Positions 4,770 to 6,122 of a stretch of 6,122 bases of DNA are shown here, in pieces. Origin of the DNA: Pseudomonadota bacterium (GTDB lineage: Bacteria > Pseudomonadota > Alphaproteobacteria > Rhizobiales > Tepidamorphaceae); the NCBI GenBank assembly GCA_023435545.1, contig JAEYRQ010000404.1:1-6122 (forward strand). Direction: 5' to 3'. The notes below the pieces were generated by a model that saw only the letters and a program-made list of their open reading frames with translations, made no database searches and was not told the DNA's origin. The translations under genes were made by a program, and so were the position numbers. Each line of letters starts with the position of its first letter. Position 1 is the stretch's first letter.

Positions 4770-6065
4770 ATGCTAAGGCATTTCGTGATTGGCGGGCTTG
4801 CCCTGGGACTCTGCGGCGCGGCCGCCGAGGCACAGGTGAAGGTGAAGCTCGAGCCATACGTCACCGGCGTCAACGCGCCGCTGGCAATGGTGCAACCGGC
4901 CGGTGATGACCGCAAGTTCGTCATCGAGCAGTTCGGCCGCGTGCGCGTCATCGACGCGGACGGCAACCTGCAGGCGGAGCCGTTCATCGACATCCGCAAC
5001 AAGCTGCCCAAGCTATGGGCGGACTTCGACGAGAAGGGTCTTCTCGGCATCGCGTTCCATCCGGATTTCGCGAACAACGGCAAGTTCTATCTTGCCCATG
5101 GCACGCCGATCGACTTCCAGGCGGACCTCGCGAAACAGTTCTGGTGGAGCCACACCAACGTCGTCGAGGAGTACACGGTTTCCGAGGACGATCCCGACGT
5201 CGCGGACACATCGTCCGTGCGGCGCATCAGCTCGATCGACTGGCCGCAGTTCAACCATAACGGCCACTGGATCGGCTTCGGCCCCGACGGCTACCTGTAC
5301 ATCTCCACAGGTGACGGCGGCTACGCCAACGACTGGGGTATCGGCCACAACGTCACCGAGGGCAACGGCCAGGACAACACCCAACTTCACGGCAAGATCC
5401 TGCGCATCGATGTCGACAATCCGTCCGAAGGCAGAGCCTATGGCATTCCGTCCGACAATCCGTTCGCGGGCGACATGAACAACGCGCCTGAGATCTTCGC
5501 GACCGGTTTGCGCAATCCCTGGCGTTGCTCGTTCGACATGGAGGACGGCCGGCTGTTCTGCGGCGACGTGCAGCAGAACTCCTTCGAGGAGGTCAACATC
5601 ATCGAGAACGGCGGCAATTACGGCTGGCGCCGGATGGAGGCGACGCACTGCTTCGATTACACGAAGCCGGACGATCATCCCGCCGAGTGCGACAAGACCG
5701 ATCTCATCGAGCCGATCCTCGAGTACAACAACTGCACGGCCAAGCCGGACGGCTGCAAGGGCATCTCTGTGACCGGCGGCTACGTCTACCGTGGCGCGCA
5801 CGAGCCGTGGAAGGGCAAGTACATCTTCGGTGACTGGAGCAAGTCCTTTGCCGAGATGGACGGCCAGATCTTCGTCGCCACCGAGGGTTCCGACGGCAAC
5901 TGGACGATGGAAGTGGCCGAGATCGAGGGGCTCGACGGCGACAAGGCTCCCTATATGCTCGGCTTCGCTCAGGACGCGGACGGCGAGGTCTATGCCCTGA
6001 CCTCGATCACCACCGGTCCGGTCGGCAGCCTCGACACGATCTACAAGATCGTGCCGGCCGAGTGA
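4770..6065 (+). CDS. Secreted PQQ-dependent sugar dehydrogenase-like beta-propeller (glucose/sorbosone dehydrogenase, HHIP-like)
   Basis: The 431-residue protein belongs to the glucose/sorbosone dehydrogenase family (six-bladed propeller), whose studied members oxidise aldoses with PQQ and calcium in the periplasm. Residues 1-21 form a Sec signal peptide (MLRH, hydrophobic core FVIGGLALGLCGAAA, likely cleavage AEA|Q). Family motifs are FVIEQFGRVRVID (50-62), KGLLGIAFHPDF (89-100), FNHNGHWIGFGPDGYLYISTGDGGYANDWG (161-190), GKILRIDVD (208-216), PEIFATGLRNPWRCSFD (240-256), VNIIENGGNYGWR (275-287), GGYVYRG (336-342) and YIFGDW (351-356). His163 probably matches the catalytic base His144 of Acinetobacter soluble glucose dehydrogenase, and Arg248 its PQQ-binding Arg228. 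Oddities: HNGH where most relatives have HNGG, an extended segment around 111-135, and six cysteines at 253-329. No gene for PQQ synthesis or a cytochrome is visible, so PQQ use and the substrate remain inference. Confidence 0.9.
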   Translation: MLRHFVIGGLALGLCGAAAEAQVKVKLEPYVTGVNAPLAMVQPAGDDRKFVIEQFGRVRVIDADGNLQAEPFIDIRNKLPKLWADFDEKGLLGIAFHPDFANNGKFYLAHGTPIDFQADLAKQFWWSHTNVVEEYTVSEDDPDVADTSSVRRISSIDWPQFNHNGHWIGFGPDGYLYISTGDGGYANDWGIGHNVTEGNGQDNTQLHGKILRIDVDNPSEGRAYGIPSDNPFAGDMNNAPEIFATGLRNPWRCSFDMEDGRLFCGDVQQNSFEEVNIIENGGNYGWRRMEATHCFDYTKPDDHPAECDKTDLIEPILEYNNCTAKPDGCKGISVTGGYVYRGAHEPWKGKYIFGDWSKSFAEMDGQIFVATEGSDGNWTMEVAEIEGLDGDKAPYMLGFAQDADGEVYALTSITTGPVGSLDTIYKIVPAE

Positions 6066-6099
6066 TCGGCAGGATTACGGCAATCCCGAACGGGAGGAC

Positions 6100-6122
6100 T
6101 TCCGGCGCCACAGGCGCCGGGA
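6100..6122 (+). terminator. GC-rich hairpin after the sugar dehydrogenase gene, cut by the window edge
   Basis: CCGGCGCC (6102-6109) pairs perfectly with GGCGCCGG (6113-6120) around a 3-nt ACA loop, and a T-G and a T-A pair extend the stem to the last base. It starts 36 nt after the stop codon. A T-run would have to follow outside the window, so an intrinsic terminator is likely but unproven. Confidence 0.45.

Noticed and set aside
4770..4835. Lipoprotein signal (Cys15 in LGLC) in the sugar dehydrogenase
   Set aside because: The residue before Cys is Leu rather than Gly, Ala or Ser, so it is a poor lipobox; AEA|Q gives a good signal peptidase I site.
5013..5801. 262-codon open frame antisense to the sugar dehydrogenase gene
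   Set aside because: It is a mirror of a strongly conserved coding frame, rich in Val, Ala and Arg with no domain; typical of antisense frames in GC-rich DNA.

Overview
The window reads as chromosomal DNA from a GC-rich alphaproteobacterium. The evidence is the high G+C content, the trpC-moaC-moeA gene order (the usual alphaproteobacterial tail of the trpG-trpD-trpC cluster), and an intergenic palindromic element with TCATCCCGG / CCGGGATGA ends of a kind common in that class. Genus cannot be read from the sequence.

Plus strand, 1-2625: the 3' part of trpC (indole-3-glycerol-phosphate synthase, tryptophan synthesis) is followed by a 168-nt gap filled largely by the palindromic element. Next come moaC and moeA, which overlap by one base (TGATG) and supply the first and last parts of molybdenum cofactor synthesis. 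MoaC helps make cyclic pyranopterin monophosphate; MoeA inserts molybdate into adenylylated molybdopterin.

Minus strand, 2630-4381: a compact three-gene operon, transcribed toward moeA and ending only 4 nt from its stop. In transcription order it encodes a NIPSNAP-family protein (104 aa), a short-chain dehydrogenase/reductase (248 aa) and a two-domain cupin-like protein (217 aa). Each gene has a good Shine-Dalgarno sequence, and the spacings suggest co-transcription. The set looks like a small catabolic or accessory cassette; its substrate is not evident.

Positions 4382-4769 are a divergent intergenic region with no credible gene. It holds a local AT-rich patch with an imperfect GTATAC-centred palindrome, a possible control site.

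Plus strand, 4770-6065: a secreted glucose/sorbosone dehydrogenase-type six-bladed beta-propeller (PQQ-dependent sugar dehydrogenase / HHIP-like family) with a signal peptide and six cysteines clustered in its C-terminal half. A strong GC hairpin at the right edge may be its terminator.

The core genes are ordinary. The less ordinary points are the palindromic element in the trp/moa junction, the NIPSNAP-SDR-cupin cassette placed where lexA often follows moeA, the degenerate cupin, and unusual residues in the propeller. I found no mobile element, CRISPR array, RNA gene or clearly novel system.
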